Source of the DNA: Hymenobacter mellowenesis
Lineage (GTDB): Bacteria; Bacteroidota; Bacteroidia; Cytophagales; Hymenobacteraceae
Length of the DNA: 64,000 nucleotides
Assembly (NCBI RefSeq): GCF_030581005.1
Contig: NZ_JAUQSX010000012.1
Coordinates: 162,370-226,369 of the forward strand
Reading direction: 5' to 3'
In this document: piece after piece, positions 36,801 to 45,016 of the stretch
How positions within the stretch are numbered: the first letter of the stretch is position 1
Layout: each line of letters opens with the position of its first letter
The notes under the pieces: model-generated
What the model saw: only the letters and a program-made list of their open reading frames with translations
The model's database searches: none
What the model was told of the DNA's origin: nothing
Made by a program: the position numbers and the translations under genes

Positions 36801-39800
36801 TCGTTGTAGTTCAGGGTGCTGCCTGTGTAGGTGGTCAGCGTGGTGTAGTGCGCGTAGAGCGGCGTGGCAGCCAGGCCCGTGCCGCCAATGATGCTGAAGA
36901 TGTTGTTGCGCACGTCAATGTTAGTGGCCGCCGTGCTGCTGATGCCGTTGCCGTTGCTGAACGCCGCCGAACCGGCCGCGCCGTTGCTCAGCTGACCGCT
37001 CAGGTACACCGTGTTGTAGTAGTACTGGTCGCCGTAGCCGCCGTTGTTGTTGATGCCGCTGGTATTCCACGAGCCGCTGGTGGCGGTCGAGTTCAGGGCA
37101 TACACCAGGTTGTTATCGAAGCGGTTGGCCGAAGCGTTGGCCGCCGTGTTGAAGGTGCTGGTCGAAGTCAGCGACGAAATGCCGTAGAGTTTCGCCGTGC
37201 TAGTGCCCGTGTAGCTCAGGTTGTGCACCGTGTTGCGGGTCACCACAGCGGTTTGCACGTCCTGCAGCACAATGCCGGTCATATTCGAAGAAAACGTTGT
37301 TGTCGGGTTCACGATGTTTTGCACCTCGTTGCGGCTCACCACCGGGCTCAGGGCGCTGGCCACCACAATGCCGTACTGGTTGATGTTGGTAGCGGCGGCG
37401 GCCGTGGCCGCGCCAATCACGTTACCCGTGATGACGAGGTTGTCCAGGCCACCAACCGAGGTATTGGCGGAGCCAAAAGCCTGAATACCGGTCGTTACGC
37501 CCTGGATGCTGTTGTTTTGCAGGGTCACGTTGTCGTTGTCGGCCCCGCCCAGCGCAATGCCAGTGGTGGCGTTGGCCGTGGTGCCGCCGCCCAGCACGTT
37601 CACGTTGCGCACTGTGGCAAACAGGTTAGCCTGCGCCTGGCCGGTTTGCGTGAGCAGGCCCACGCCGTAGGTGTTGGCCGTCAGGGTTGTGTTGCTCAGG
37701 GTCAGGTTGCGCGTGGTGCCGTTGGCGGTATTCGAGCCGTCAATGGTCACGTAGCGGGTGCTGGCCAGGGCCAGCACGCTGCCCGCCGCCGTTATCACCG
37801 GGTTGGCCCCCGTGTTCGGCTTGATGAGCAAGCTATTGGTGGCGCTGGCCTCGGGGTTGTTGAAGAAAATGACCGGGAACGTTTCGCCCGTCGTGGCCGA
37901 GTATGCGTTGTCGAGCAGCAGGAAGGTCACCGCGCCCGCCAGGCCGCTGCCGTTGTAGGCATTAGCGGCGGCGGTCAGGGTCGCGTAGGTGCGGGTGGGG
38001 TCGGGCGAAGTGCTGGTGCCCACGTAGTAAACCCCGTTCAGCGTGCTCAGCACGGTGTAGGCATAAACGGAAGCCGGGTTCGTGCTGAACGTGCCGCCCG
38101 CCGGGTTCGACGACACGTTGCCCGGCACGTCCTGGGCCACCACGTAGTACTGCACCACGTCATTGGCCGCCAGGCCCCCCAGCGCAGCCGCGCTGATGGT
38201 GAAGGTGTAGCTGCTGCCGCTGGTGCTCGTGGCCAGGGCCGAGGTGAAGGCCCCGCTCGTGCCCTTGCGGAAGAAAATGCGCGGCGGCGCGCTCGTCGAA
38301 ATGCCGCTGGGGTCGGTGATGGTGGCGGTTAGGGTGCGGTTGCCGGTGCTACTGGAGTTGGTCAGGGGCGTGAACGTGATGCTCGGGCCCGTCAGGTCCT
38401 GCAGGGTGAAACTGCCCTCATCGGCCCCGATGTCGGGCGTGCTGGCGTTGCGCGTCTCGCCGTCGTAGTCGGTGGTGATGCTGATGGGTGTGCCGCCGCT
38501 CTCCACCTGCGTGGGCGTGCCGGTGGCAATGTGCAGGAAGTTGGCCGCCGAGCCGGTGGTGCTGGCAAACGGTGGGTTCTCCGTCACGGCCTGCTGGTCG
38601 CGGTTCACCATGAAGGCTTTGTAAGCGGCCAGCGTTTGCTGCGCGTTGGTGGCCGTGGTGGTGCCTTCCACGTAAATCAGGTTCGTGGCCGAAGGCGTGC
38701 CGGCGAAAAACAGGTTGTTGTTCGACGTGGTGGCATAGTTGGCAGGCACCGTGCCGGCCGTGCCGCTGATGCGCCGCAGAACCGCCGTGTAGCCGCCCGT
38801 GCCCGCCGCCGTGCTCGTGTTCACCACAATGTTGTTGCGGGCATCCAGCGTGGACGTGGTCGAGCCCAGGTAAATGCCCGAGGTGCCGAAGGTGGCGCCC
38901 GTGCTGCTGGTGTTCAGGTAGAGGGTGTTGTAGTAAACGTTGACCGTGGTGCCGCTGCCGATGTTGAGGCCGGTTACGGCCAGCAAGCTGGTTGAGGCCG
39001 GCGCCGACAGGTTGCCAATTAGGTTGTTTGCCACATTGTTGGTGGTGCTGCCCAGCAGGTTGGCGCCGTACACCACGCCGCCGCTGCCCCCGGCGCTCAG
39101 GTCGTATATCTTGTTCAGCGTGAACGTCTGGTTGCCGGTGTTGTAGTAAATGCCGGTTACCGTCCCCGAGCCACTCGACGTCAGGTTGCCCACCGTGTTC
39201 CGGCTCACGGTCTTCGGAAAGTCGCTGGTGTAGGAATAAATGCCGGTTACAATGTTGCCAGTGCTCGTGTTGGCGCCGCCAATGGCCAGCCCCGTCACCG
39301 TGTTGCCGGTGTTGCTTTCCGCCGTGCTGAGCGTCGCAAAATTGTATATGCCGTACACTACCGACGCCGTGCTGCCGCTGGTGTTGGGAATGGTGTTGTT
39401 AGTGATGACGTTGTTGCTGGCCGCAAACGTGCCGATGGTGCCACTGTAGCCCAGGTGCATGCTGTAGAGCGCGCCGCTGCTGCCCTGCACCTGGTTGTTG
39501 CTCACCGTGTTGCCGGTGGCCGTGAGCGTGGTGTTCGTGCCCGACGGGTTATTATAAATACCGTTCAGCACGCCCACCCCGGTGTTCGAGGCCACGTTGT
39601 TGCTGATGGTGTTGTTGGTGAGCGTCAGCGTTGTGATGCTGGCCGTGGTGTAGAAGCCGTGCAGGCCCACCGGCGCACTGGTGGAAGTGCTGCCCACGCC
39701 CGACTTGGTGTTGCCGGTAATGGTGTTGCTGCTGGCCGTCAGCGCCGTGGCCGTTCCCGTCTTATAAATGCCGATGACGTTGCCGCTGGTGGCGGCCGAG

Positions 39801-40933
39801 TTGTTCAGCACCTGGTTGCCGGTGATGTTGATGGCCGTTGAAGCCGTGGTGGCGGCATCCTGAATGTAGTACACCGCGCCGCTGGCGCCCGTCAGGGCGC
39901 TGTTCTGCACCTTGTTGTTGGTAATGGTGGAAGTCGTGACCGCACTGCTGCCGTTTTGCAGAATGCCAATCACCGTCGAGGTCGTTGCTGTGGTAATCGA
40001 AACGGTGTTGTTGTTGAGCAGCACCGTGCCCACAATGCCCGTGGCCGTGCCCGTGCCCAGGCCGATACCATACACCGTGGAGCTGGTGTTGCCGGCCGGA
40101 ATGGCGATGGTGTTGTTTTCCACCTTCAGGTTCTGTTGGAACTCGGCCCGCACCCCGTATACGCTGGTGTTGCTGCCGCCCAGGCCCGTCAGGGTGTTGC
40201 CGGCGGTGGTACCAATTTCGTTGCCCGTGTCGGCGTTGGCCGCCGTGCTGGTGTTGCCGGCCAGGTAAATGCCCAGGAAGGCATTGGCCACCGTGTTGCC
40301 GTTGAGCTTGATGCCGCTGTTGGCGCCGGCGGCGCTCGTCGCCGTCACGGCCGTCGTGGCCGTGGCCAGCGAGTTAGCGCCCCAAATGCCAATCGTGCTG
40401 GTGTTGGTTTTGTTGAGCGTGATGGTGGCACCCGAAATGTTGACGTTCTGGCAGCCGTCGGTGGCCGAAGCCCGGAACAGGGCGTAGCCGAACTCCATCT
40501 GGGTGGCCGTGGTCGTGTTGGCGCTGTTTTCCGCCACGTCAATGTTGGCAAAGGTCACGTAGTCGGACCCCACCAGCGAGATAATGGCGTCCTGCGTGCC
40601 CGTGCCGGTGGCACCCGCCGTCAGCACGGGGTTGGCGCCGGTGCCCGCTTTCTGGAACACGATGGGGTTGGCGCTGGTGCCGGTGGCCGTGATGGCCCCG
40701 GCTGTGGGCGAGGCAAAGGTTTCGGTGTAGCCCGCTGCCACGTTAAACGTGACGCCGCCGGCCCCCACGCCCCCAGCGTTGAGGGCCGTGATGGCCGCCG
40801 CCACCGTGGCGTAGTCGCCCGGAATGGCCTTGGTGCCGGTGAGCTGCGCGCGCGCCGTGGTGGCGCTCATCAGCGCCAGCAGCGTCACCGCCAGCCACCG
40901 GCCCAGCCGGTTGCTTAGAAAAGGTGTGTGCAT
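30845..40933 (-). CDS. Giant repetitive T9SS surface adhesin-like protein (3362 aa)
   Basis: Starts at ATG 40933 (MHTPFLSNRLGRW), with a signal peptide ending TTARAQ. Residues to about 1500 are right-handed beta-helix with Asn-rich turns, in two blocks separated by an Ig-like segment. An FN3-like domain follows, then a MAM/jelly-roll-like region (GFESTWLSRCDTRE to DIGLDNVQVRL), CARDB-type domains and a cysteine-containing stretch. Eleven tandem repeats of about 84 residues come next (DNA 31350-34105). An Ig-like linker and a type A sorting domain (VYPNPTPTG to TRRLVRE) end the chain. It should be a very long surface filament made by T9SS; repeat-rich Bacteroidota proteins such as SprB act in adhesion or gliding. 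The specific ligand is unknown. Confidence 0.9.
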   Translation of the reverse strand: MHTPFLSNRLGRWLAVTLLALMSATTARAQLTGTKAIPGDYATVAAAITALNAGGVGAGGVTFNVAAGYTETFASPTAGAITATGTSANPIVFQKAGTGANPVLTAGATGTGTQDAIISLVGSDYVTFANIDVAENSANTTTATQMEFGYALFRASATDGCQNVNISGATITLNKTNTSTIGIWGANSLATATTAVTATSAAGANSGIKLNGNTVANAFLGIYLAGNTSTAANADTGNEIGTTAGNTLTGLGGSNTSVYGVRAEFQQNLKVENNTIAIPAGNTSSTVYGIGLGTGTATGIVGTVLLNNNTVSITTATTSTVIGILQNGSSAVTTSTITNNKVQNSALTGASGAVYYIQDAATTASTAINITGNQVLNNSAATSGNVIGIYKTGTATALTASSNTITGNTKSGVGSTSTSAPVGLHGFYTTASITTLTLTNNTISNNVASNTGVGVLNGIYNNPSGTNTTLTATGNTVSNNQVQGSSGALYSMHLGYSGTIGTFAASNNVITNNTIPNTSGSTASVVYGIYNFATLSTAESNTGNTVTGLAIGGANTSTGNIVTGIYSYTSDFPKTVSRNTVGNLTSSGSGTVTGIYYNTGNQTFTLNKIYDLSAGGSGGVVYGANLLGSTTNNVANNLIGNLSAPASTSLLAVTGLNIGSGTTVNVYYNTLYLNTSSTGATFGTSGIYLGSTTSTLDARNNIVVNTSTAAGTGGYTAVLRRISGTAGTVPANYATTSNNNLFFAGTPSATNLIYVEGTTTATNAQQTLAAYKAFMVNRDQQAVTENPPFASTTGSAANFLHIATGTPTQVESGGTPISITTDYDGETRNASTPDIGADEGSFTLQDLTGPSITFTPLTNSSSTGNRTLTATITDPSGISTSAPPRIFFRKGTSGAFTSALATSTSGSSYTFTISAAALGGLAANDVVQYYVVAQDVPGNVSSNPAGGTFSTNPASVYAYTVLSTLNGVYYVGTSTSPDPTRTYATLTAAANAYNGSGLAGAVTFLLLDNAYSATTGETFPVIFFNNPEASATNSLLIKPNTGANPVITAAGSVLALASTRYVTIDGSNTANGTTRNLTLSNTTLTANTYGVGLLTQTGQAQANLFATVRNVNVLGGGTTANATTGIALGGADNDNVTLQNNSIQGVTTGIQAFGSANTSVGGLDNLVITGNVIGAATAAAATNINQYGIVVASALSPVVSRNEVQNIVNPTTTFSSNMTGIVLQDVQTAVVTRNTVHNLSYTGTSTAKLYGISSLTSTSTFNTAANASANRFDNNLVYALNSTATSGSWNTSGINNNGGYGDQYYYNTVYLSGQLSNGAAGSAAFSNGNGISSTAATNIDVRNNIFSIIGGTGLAATPLYAHYTTLTTYTGSTLNYNDLYVTVGATGVARIGRLNAVDATTLADWRTATGQEANSVSVDPQFVQTTTAPYNLTPAAAALNGVATPITSVTVDYTGATRGTTPDIGAYEFTPPACQAVSNLAFASITPTTANVTFTAPASGANSYTVTYTPAGGTAATVTPNPTGSPVALTGLTPSTTYTVTVTTNCTGATSPSATGTFRTACSPPVYATLPATEGFESTWLSRCDTREVPSASWLNTPTTGNNSWRREDDGASANWTSPTLGSFSPSGSQGSAHAARFHSYYTTAGVTGALDFYVDLSAAGTKRLTFDYVNVSTDGSKLDVLLSTDGGVTFTTTPLLSVATSASFSTRTLDLTATSATSVIRFRGTGDFGSYDIGLDNVQVRLLPNVDLAATALVSPTATQGCYSSAETVTVTVSNVGAQALDFSVNPATVTATVTTPTGPQTLTGSITTGTLAVGATQNVTLSSTLNMAAAGTYTFAIAATVTGDGNTANDALTPAPTRTVVAPVAGTLSPASSTICVSGTAALSLAGAANGSIQYQSSPDNVTFTDISGATSAAYTTPVLTSTTYYRAQVRCGSNVATSNVSTITVTNPVVASTNGPVAICAGNTATLTATAGTGSQVRFFSAATGGTALTTTTPGSYTTPALTASTTYYAEAYTSSSSVAGLADNSASNGTFAQATLTDYPLGFAVSQAGTLASVDVYPSAAGALTIRLYSTAGTQPGGTTTAVAGSDVTITVTAAQVGTRVTVPLNYALAAGEYRISNSSGTLGRFTTYSGTYPLTSGPLTVRGSYNAATSTSFSNTTYNSFFNLTFNSECAGATRTAIPVNVTQPATASFGTNTGSSCGTSAYTLTGAVGGSATGGTYTSSGTGTFSPNASTLTATYTPSAADVAAGTVTITLTSTGSTPCPAATATFALSISPAPVAGFSYPTATTYCAGSTSTVSPTLATGATAGTFSSTAGLTIDATTGVITLATSTAGTYTVTNTVAASGACAAVSATTTVTITPATSAAFAYAGSTFCVTGTNPTPTVTGTAGGTFSSTSGLTINATTGAINLSASTPGTYTVTYNVSGACGSSATASVSITAAPLASFSYPTTTTYCAGSTSTISPTLGTGATAGTFSSTTGLSINATTGVITLSTSTAGTYTITNTIAAANGCATATATATVTITPATSATFSYGGGTFCVTGANPTATVTGTAGGTFSGTSGLTINAATGAITLSSTAPGTYTVTYTVAGACGSSSTQSVTITTAPVATFSYGTPPSYCVSGTTNPAPSFGAGASGGAFSSTTGLTINASTGVITLSSSTPGTYTVTNTITASGGCAAATATTTVTITAAPLASFSYGTTSSYCVSGTTAPAVVLGTGATAGTFSSTTGLTINATTGAITLASSTPGTYTVTNTVAAANGCAATTATAQVTITAAPVATFSYPAATTYCAGSTSTVSPTLGTGATAGTFSSTTGLTINAITGVITLSTSTAGTYTVTNTIAAANGCATATATATVTITPATSATFAYSGTTFCATGTNPTPNVTGTAGGTFSSTTGLSINATTGAITLSSSTPGTYTVTYTVAGACGSSATATVTITSGPVAAFSYGTGTPTFCVSGTTNPTVTLGTGATAGTFTSTTGLTINATTGAITLSSSTPGTYTVTNTVAASGGCAATTATASVTITAAPVATFSYGTSSTFCVSGTTAPAVVLGTGATAGTFTSTTGLSITATTGAINLSASTPGTYTVTNTVAASGGCAATTATTSVTITAAPAATFSYATSAGCVGSTAAVTPTLGTGASAGTFSSTTGLTINATTGAITLSSSTAGTYTVTNTVAAAGGCAAATATTTFTVNPRPATPTISVAYNGPTTTLTSSATTGNQWYLGINPVTGATGQTLVLTGLPSQLGSYTVTTTNANGCVSLPSAPLVVTSAKNSIAGSSLRVYPNPTPTGQVTLELSGFRAVTQLSVLDALGRVIASEVLPANNGTTTHALDLSGVATGVYLLRLSNADGVETRRLVRE
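31350..34105 (-). repeat. Eleven tandem repeats of about 84 codons
   Basis: Each unit runs FSY..YC..GT..P..LGTGATAG, then TFSSTTGLTINATTG, then ITLSSSTPGTYTVTN, ending GC....TATVTIT. Two forms alternate: a long form (TNTVAA.GGC end) and a short form (VTGTAGGTFS start, YTVAGACGSS end). The short form occurs as units 2, 4 and 8, each preceded by a YCAGSTST-type long unit, so a two-unit block has been duplicated. Most units have two cysteines that could form a disulfide. Confidence 0.88.
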
Positions 40934-41024
40934 AGAGGTTTGGAAATAGGTGGGAAAAGTGAAGAGTGAAGTAAAAAATGAGAAATGAAAAAAAGGAATC
41001 AAAACTTTGCTAAAGGCAATAGCG

Positions 41025-41043
41025 GCGTAAATTAGTCATTATT
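41025..41043 (-). promoter_or_regulatory. Conserved upstream box of the giant adhesin gene
   Basis: GCGTAAATTAG, two bases, ATTATT, 92 bases before ATG 40933. The twin is at 30625-30643. The intervening leaders are not conserved, which makes the box stand out. Confidence 0.45.
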
Positions 41044-41091
41044 TCAAGTTGTCGCTGGATGCTGAATGCCCAACGCACCTGGCTACTCGAC

Positions 41092-41128
41092 AAAAGAGCC
41101 TCCAGACATGGTCCAGAGGCTCTTTTTT
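41092..41128 (-). terminator. Terminator after the 1178-aa surface protein gene
   Basis: AAAAGAGCCTC pairs with GAGGCTCTTTT around the centre CAGACATGGTC. It lies 18 bases past the stop of the 1178-aa gene. Confidence 0.75.
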
Positions 41129-41145
41129 CACGGCAAATAGACAAA

Positions 41146-44100
41146 CTACTGCTTCACTACCCGCAGCCGCACCAGCCGGCCGGGCAGGGCCACCTGCAGC
41201 ACGTATACACCCGCCGGCACGGCGGCTAACTCGCATAACGATACTTGATTGGGGCCCGCCACCAGGCCAACCTGCCGGGTCAGCACCCGGCGCCCGGTTG
41301 CATCGATGAGGGTGAGCAGCGCGTCGGGCTGCGCCTGGGGCGCCTGCACCGTCAGCACGAGTTCATTGCCGAAGGGCTGGGGCGCGGCTTGCAGCGTCGC
41401 CCCGGCGGCCAGGCCGAAATCGAGCACCCGCACCGGCGAGAAGCTGGCCGTGCCATCGGCATCGAGTTGGCGCAGGCGGTAATAGCGCAGGCCGGTTTTG
41501 TCGGTTTCGCGGTCAAGGTAGGCGTAGCGGTGCGGCGTGCTGCTGTTGCCCGCCCCGGCCACAAAGCCCAGCGTCCGGAACGTGTGGCCGTCGGTGCTCA
41601 GCTGCACCTCAAAGCCGCGGCTGTTTTTTTCGCTGGCCGTGGTCCAGGTCAGGGCCGCGCCGTCGCCCTGACGGGCGGCTTCAAACGCGCTGAGCTCCAC
41701 GGGCAGGGGCGGGCCCAGGCGGAAAGTGCCCTCGTCGGCGCCCAGGTCGGGGGCGGTGGCGTTGCGGGTGTCGCCGTCAAAATCGTCCGTGAAACCCGCA
41801 ATCGGCTTGCCGCCGCTTTCAATCTGGGTGCCGAAGTTGGGCTTGATGTGCAGGAAATCGGCCGAAGTGCCGGTGGTGCTGATGAAAGGCGGGTTCTCAG
41901 TGAAGGAATCGGCCTCTTTGGGTGCCAGCAGCAGCTTGTAGGCCGGCAGGTCCTGGGCCGTCACGGTGCCGTCGGTAAACAGCACGTTGGCGGCCGACGG
42001 CGTACCGGCCCAGTACAGGTTGTTGTTGGTGGCCGTGCCGAAGTTGCTGTTGGTAGTATTGGCACCGTTGCGGCGCAGGGCGGCCGTGGTGCCCGAGCCG
42101 TTAGGCGTCGACAGGTTGGCCACCACGTTGTTGCGCAGCGTGACGAGGGGCGCGGTGGTGCCTAGCTGCACACCCGCAGTGCCGAAGGTGCCGCCGGTGC
42201 TGCTGGCGTTGAGGTACACGGTATTGAAGTACACGTTGGCGGCTGTGCCGCCCGTCAGGCTCAGGCCCATGACGGCGGAGGCGTTGCTGGCGGCCGGGGC
42301 CCGGAAGTCGCCGAGCAGGTTGTTGGCGTAGGTGAAGGTGCCGCCCCCGGTTTGGGCAATGCCCGCCACGGTACCCGTGGCCCCGGCCACGCTCAGGTCG
42401 TACAGCTTGTTGCGGGCCACGGTGGTGCCCGCGCCGCCGCCCTGCAGCAGGGCCACGCCCACCACGCTGCCGCTGCCCCCGATGCTGAGGTTGCCGACAA
42501 CGTTGCGCAGGTAGGTCTGCACCGTGGCCGAGGAGCCGCCGTTGCTGGCTATGCCCTGCACCACGTGGCTGGTAGCGGTGCTTGTGCCGCCAATGCTCAG
42601 GCCCGTGATGACGTTATCGGTCAGGGTTTCGGAAGGCACCGTGGTGCCGTTTTGAAAGTAGCCGTAGGCTTCCGAGATGTCGCTTGTGCCGGCGGTATTG
42701 GGTATTGCGTTGTTGCTGATGGTGTTGGATGCGAATGTAAGGGTGCCGCTGCTCAGCGATGCCCCGTAAAAACGGCCGAACGTCCCCGTCAGCTGAGTGC
42801 CGCTGACGGTGTTGCTGCTCACCATGACCGGGGTGCTGGTGGGGTTGGCCGCATCTACCCGAACGCCATAAAACTGCCCGGTTCCGCTGCCGATATTGTT
42901 GGTTATCTGATTCGAGGAAATAGTGACCGCGGCCGCCCGCGCACCGGCGCGGTAGATGCCGCTGATGGCGGAGCCGGTGGCACTGCTGTTGCCCGTTATC
43001 ACGTTGCCGGTGATGGTGACGGTTTGCGGGGTGGTGCCGTTGGAGCTGGCATCGAGAATGTAGGTTACGGTATTGCCGGTAGCCGTGAGCGCTGAGTTTT
43101 GAACTCGATTGTTGCTGATGGTCACGTTGTCGAGGTTGCCGCCCCCGCCTTGCTGAATGCCGAAGATGTTGCCCGTCGACGCCGTGCTGATGGTCACCGT
43201 ATTGCCGGCGATGAGCAGGGTGCCCACCATGCCAGTCGACGAGCTGATGCCGGTGGCAATGCCGCGAATAGAAGCTGAGGTATTGCCGCTGGGGATGTTG
43301 ATGGTGTTGTTTTCAATGCGCAGGCCGCTCTGGTAGTCGGCTCGAATGCCGAACACGTCCGTTGAAATCGAGCCGCCGATGTTGGAAACCGTGTTGCCCA
43401 GCGTCGAACCCACCCGGTTGTTCAGGTCCGGGAACGAGCCAGCCGTATTGTTGCCGTTGAGCGAGAAACCCAGGTACGAATTGGCAATGGTGTTGCCATC
43501 GAACTCGTTGTCCGAATTGGCGCCCGTCGCGTTGGTCGCAGTTTGGGCCGTGCCGCTGATGTTGGCATTGGCCCCGTAAATGCCGATGCTGCCGCTGTTC
43601 GTCTTGTTCAGCGTCACGGCGCAGTTGCGGATGATGTTGTTCTGGCAGCCATCGGTGGCCGAGGGCCGGAACAGCGCGTAGCCGTACTCCATCTGCCGGA
43701 CAGCACTAACGCCGGCATTATTAGCGTCACTCACGTCAATCCCATCGAAGGTGATGAAGTCAGCTCCGCTGAGTTTGATGATGGCGTCCTGTGCGCCGCC
43801 ACTTCCACTGGCAATGAGGTTGGGCCGCACCACGGGCCGCACGTTGGAGCCACTGGCCGTCGAGTTGTCGCGCTGAAAGGTGACGCGGGTGGTAGTGCTG
43901 GCGCCGGCCACGGCGTTCAACTGCACGTTGTTTTCGGGGTAGATGAGGTTGTCGCGCACGTTGAACGTAGTGGCGCAGCTCACGCCGGCCGTGTTCAGCG
44001 AATTGAATGCTGTGGCAAACGACGTGAAGTTGTCGGCGCTGACCGCCCGGCTGTAATCAAGGGTATAGGTCCCGCAGAGCGGGCTGCCAGCGAAGCCGAA

Positions 44101-44682
44101 CGTGGCCACGAAGTTGTTGCCGGAGTTGCTGTCGAACCGGTCACCCAGGTTGGTCGAGGCCCGCCAGTACACTTCCACCACGTAGGTGCCGCGGGTGGTG
44201 AGACCGGCGGTGAGGTTGATGTTGGCCCCGGTGAGCGTCCAGCGCTGGTCGCAGCCGCTGTTGTTGCACGTCCCCAGGTTGGCACCAAACGGCAGGTTAA
44301 CCGCGGTGTATGCTGGCGTAGTGCTGCCGCGCGTGGCGCTGCCCTGCAAGTACACGCGGTAGAACAGCGTGGCCGCGGTCACGTCGCCGCCACTGTTTTT
44401 AAAGGTGCGCACCTCGGCGCCGTCCAGAATGAGCGAGGCGTTGCCGGGCGAGTAGCCGCCCGCGCCCAGCGTGGCGCCTTCGTAGGGGGTGGTATTGCCT
44501 GCGTTGAGGCCGCCGGCGCGGTCGAATCCATCGATGCGCACGGTGGTTTGAAAAATCCCAGTCTGTTGGGCTTTTGCCGCCTGCGTACCGGCCATCAGCA
44601 ACAAAGCCCCCAGCAGCAACGGCAGCCGCTGCAGGCCGCGCTTCCCAGCCGTAGTTGCAAGAAAGAGTAAAGAATGGAGCAT
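41146..44682 (-). CDS. T9SS surface protein with beta-helix repeats
   Basis: Encodes 1178 residues from ATG at 44682 (MLHSLLFLATTAG), with a signal peptide ending QAAKAQ. An N-terminal beta-sandwich is followed by long beta-helix stretches with Asn-rich turns. A module (TENPPFISTTGTSADFLHI to PDLGADEGTF) is shared with the giant adhesin. Then come an FN3-like domain (SAFEAARQGDGAALTWTTAS) and a C-terminal sorting-type domain ending RLVRLRVVKQ. A longer frame to 44877 lacks a signal peptide at its start and is rejected. It is the third member of a same-strand surface-protein cluster; probably exported by T9SS. Confidence 0.85.
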   Translation of the reverse strand: MLHSLLFLATTAGKRGLQRLPLLLGALLLMAGTQAAKAQQTGIFQTTVRIDGFDRAGGLNAGNTTPYEGATLGAGGYSPGNASLILDGAEVRTFKNSGGDVTAATLFYRVYLQGSATRGSTTPAYTAVNLPFGANLGTCNNSGCDQRWTLTGANINLTAGLTTRGTYVVEVYWRASTNLGDRFDSNSGNNFVATFGFAGSPLCGTYTLDYSRAVSADNFTSFATAFNSLNTAGVSCATTFNVRDNLIYPENNVQLNAVAGASTTTRVTFQRDNSTASGSNVRPVVRPNLIASGSGGAQDAIIKLSGADFITFDGIDVSDANNAGVSAVRQMEYGYALFRPSATDGCQNNIIRNCAVTLNKTNSGSIGIYGANANISGTAQTATNATGANSDNEFDGNTIANSYLGFSLNGNNTAGSFPDLNNRVGSTLGNTVSNIGGSISTDVFGIRADYQSGLRIENNTINIPSGNTSASIRGIATGISSSTGMVGTLLIAGNTVTISTASTGNIFGIQQGGGGNLDNVTISNNRVQNSALTATGNTVTYILDASSNGTTPQTVTITGNVITGNSSATGSAISGIYRAGARAAAVTISSNQITNNIGSGTGQFYGVRVDAANPTSTPVMVSSNTVSGTQLTGTFGRFYGASLSSGTLTFASNTISNNAIPNTAGTSDISEAYGYFQNGTTVPSETLTDNVITGLSIGGTSTATSHVVQGIASNGGSSATVQTYLRNVVGNLSIGGSGSVVGVALLQGGGAGTTVARNKLYDLSVAGATGTVAGIAQTGGGTFTYANNLLGDFRAPAASNASAVMGLSLTGGTAANVYFNTVYLNASSTGGTFGTAGVQLGTTAPLVTLRNNVVANLSTPNGSGTTAALRRNGANTTNSNFGTATNNNLYWAGTPSAANVLFTDGTVTAQDLPAYKLLLAPKEADSFTENPPFISTTGTSADFLHIKPNFGTQIESGGKPIAGFTDDFDGDTRNATAPDLGADEGTFRLGPPLPVELSAFEAARQGDGAALTWTTASEKNSRGFEVQLSTDGHTFRTLGFVAGAGNSSTPHRYAYLDRETDKTGLRYYRLRQLDADGTASFSPVRVLDFGLAAGATLQAAPQPFGNELVLTVQAPQAQPDALLTLIDATGRRVLTRQVGLVAGPNQVSLCELAAVPAGVYVLQVALPGRLVRLRVVKQ

Positions 44683-45016
44683 ACAGTAAAAAGAGTGGTC
44701 AAAAAGCGAGTAGTTAGTAGCGCGCTTGCTGCAGCGCCCATTTGTTTTTTGTAACAGGTATATCTGTCCAAAATGCAAAGCTCGTAGTTTGTCGACCATA
44801 AAGCAAAAAGCAGCCATTTGTCGGCGCGAAGCCCAATTATTGGCGGTTATTCCTTTATCAGCGAGGTGCATAGCCAATAAAGCCTGATTGCGAAACGAAA
44901 CCAGCTATTTTCCTGCCCCATCCCCGCATTATGACTGGTACCGCCGTGTCGGCCAGCGGCGGTAAATTGTCGGCCAACGGCCCCAATAAAACGGCGTGAG
45001 ACGCGCGCTGCTGCGC
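44683..45016. other. Intergenic stretch upstream of the 1178-aa gene
   Basis: 334 bases, AT-rich near the surface-protein start. I see no convincing frame, no consensus -7 box, no strong hairpin, and no copy of the GCGTAAATTAG box found before the other two surface genes. Confidence 0.4.
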
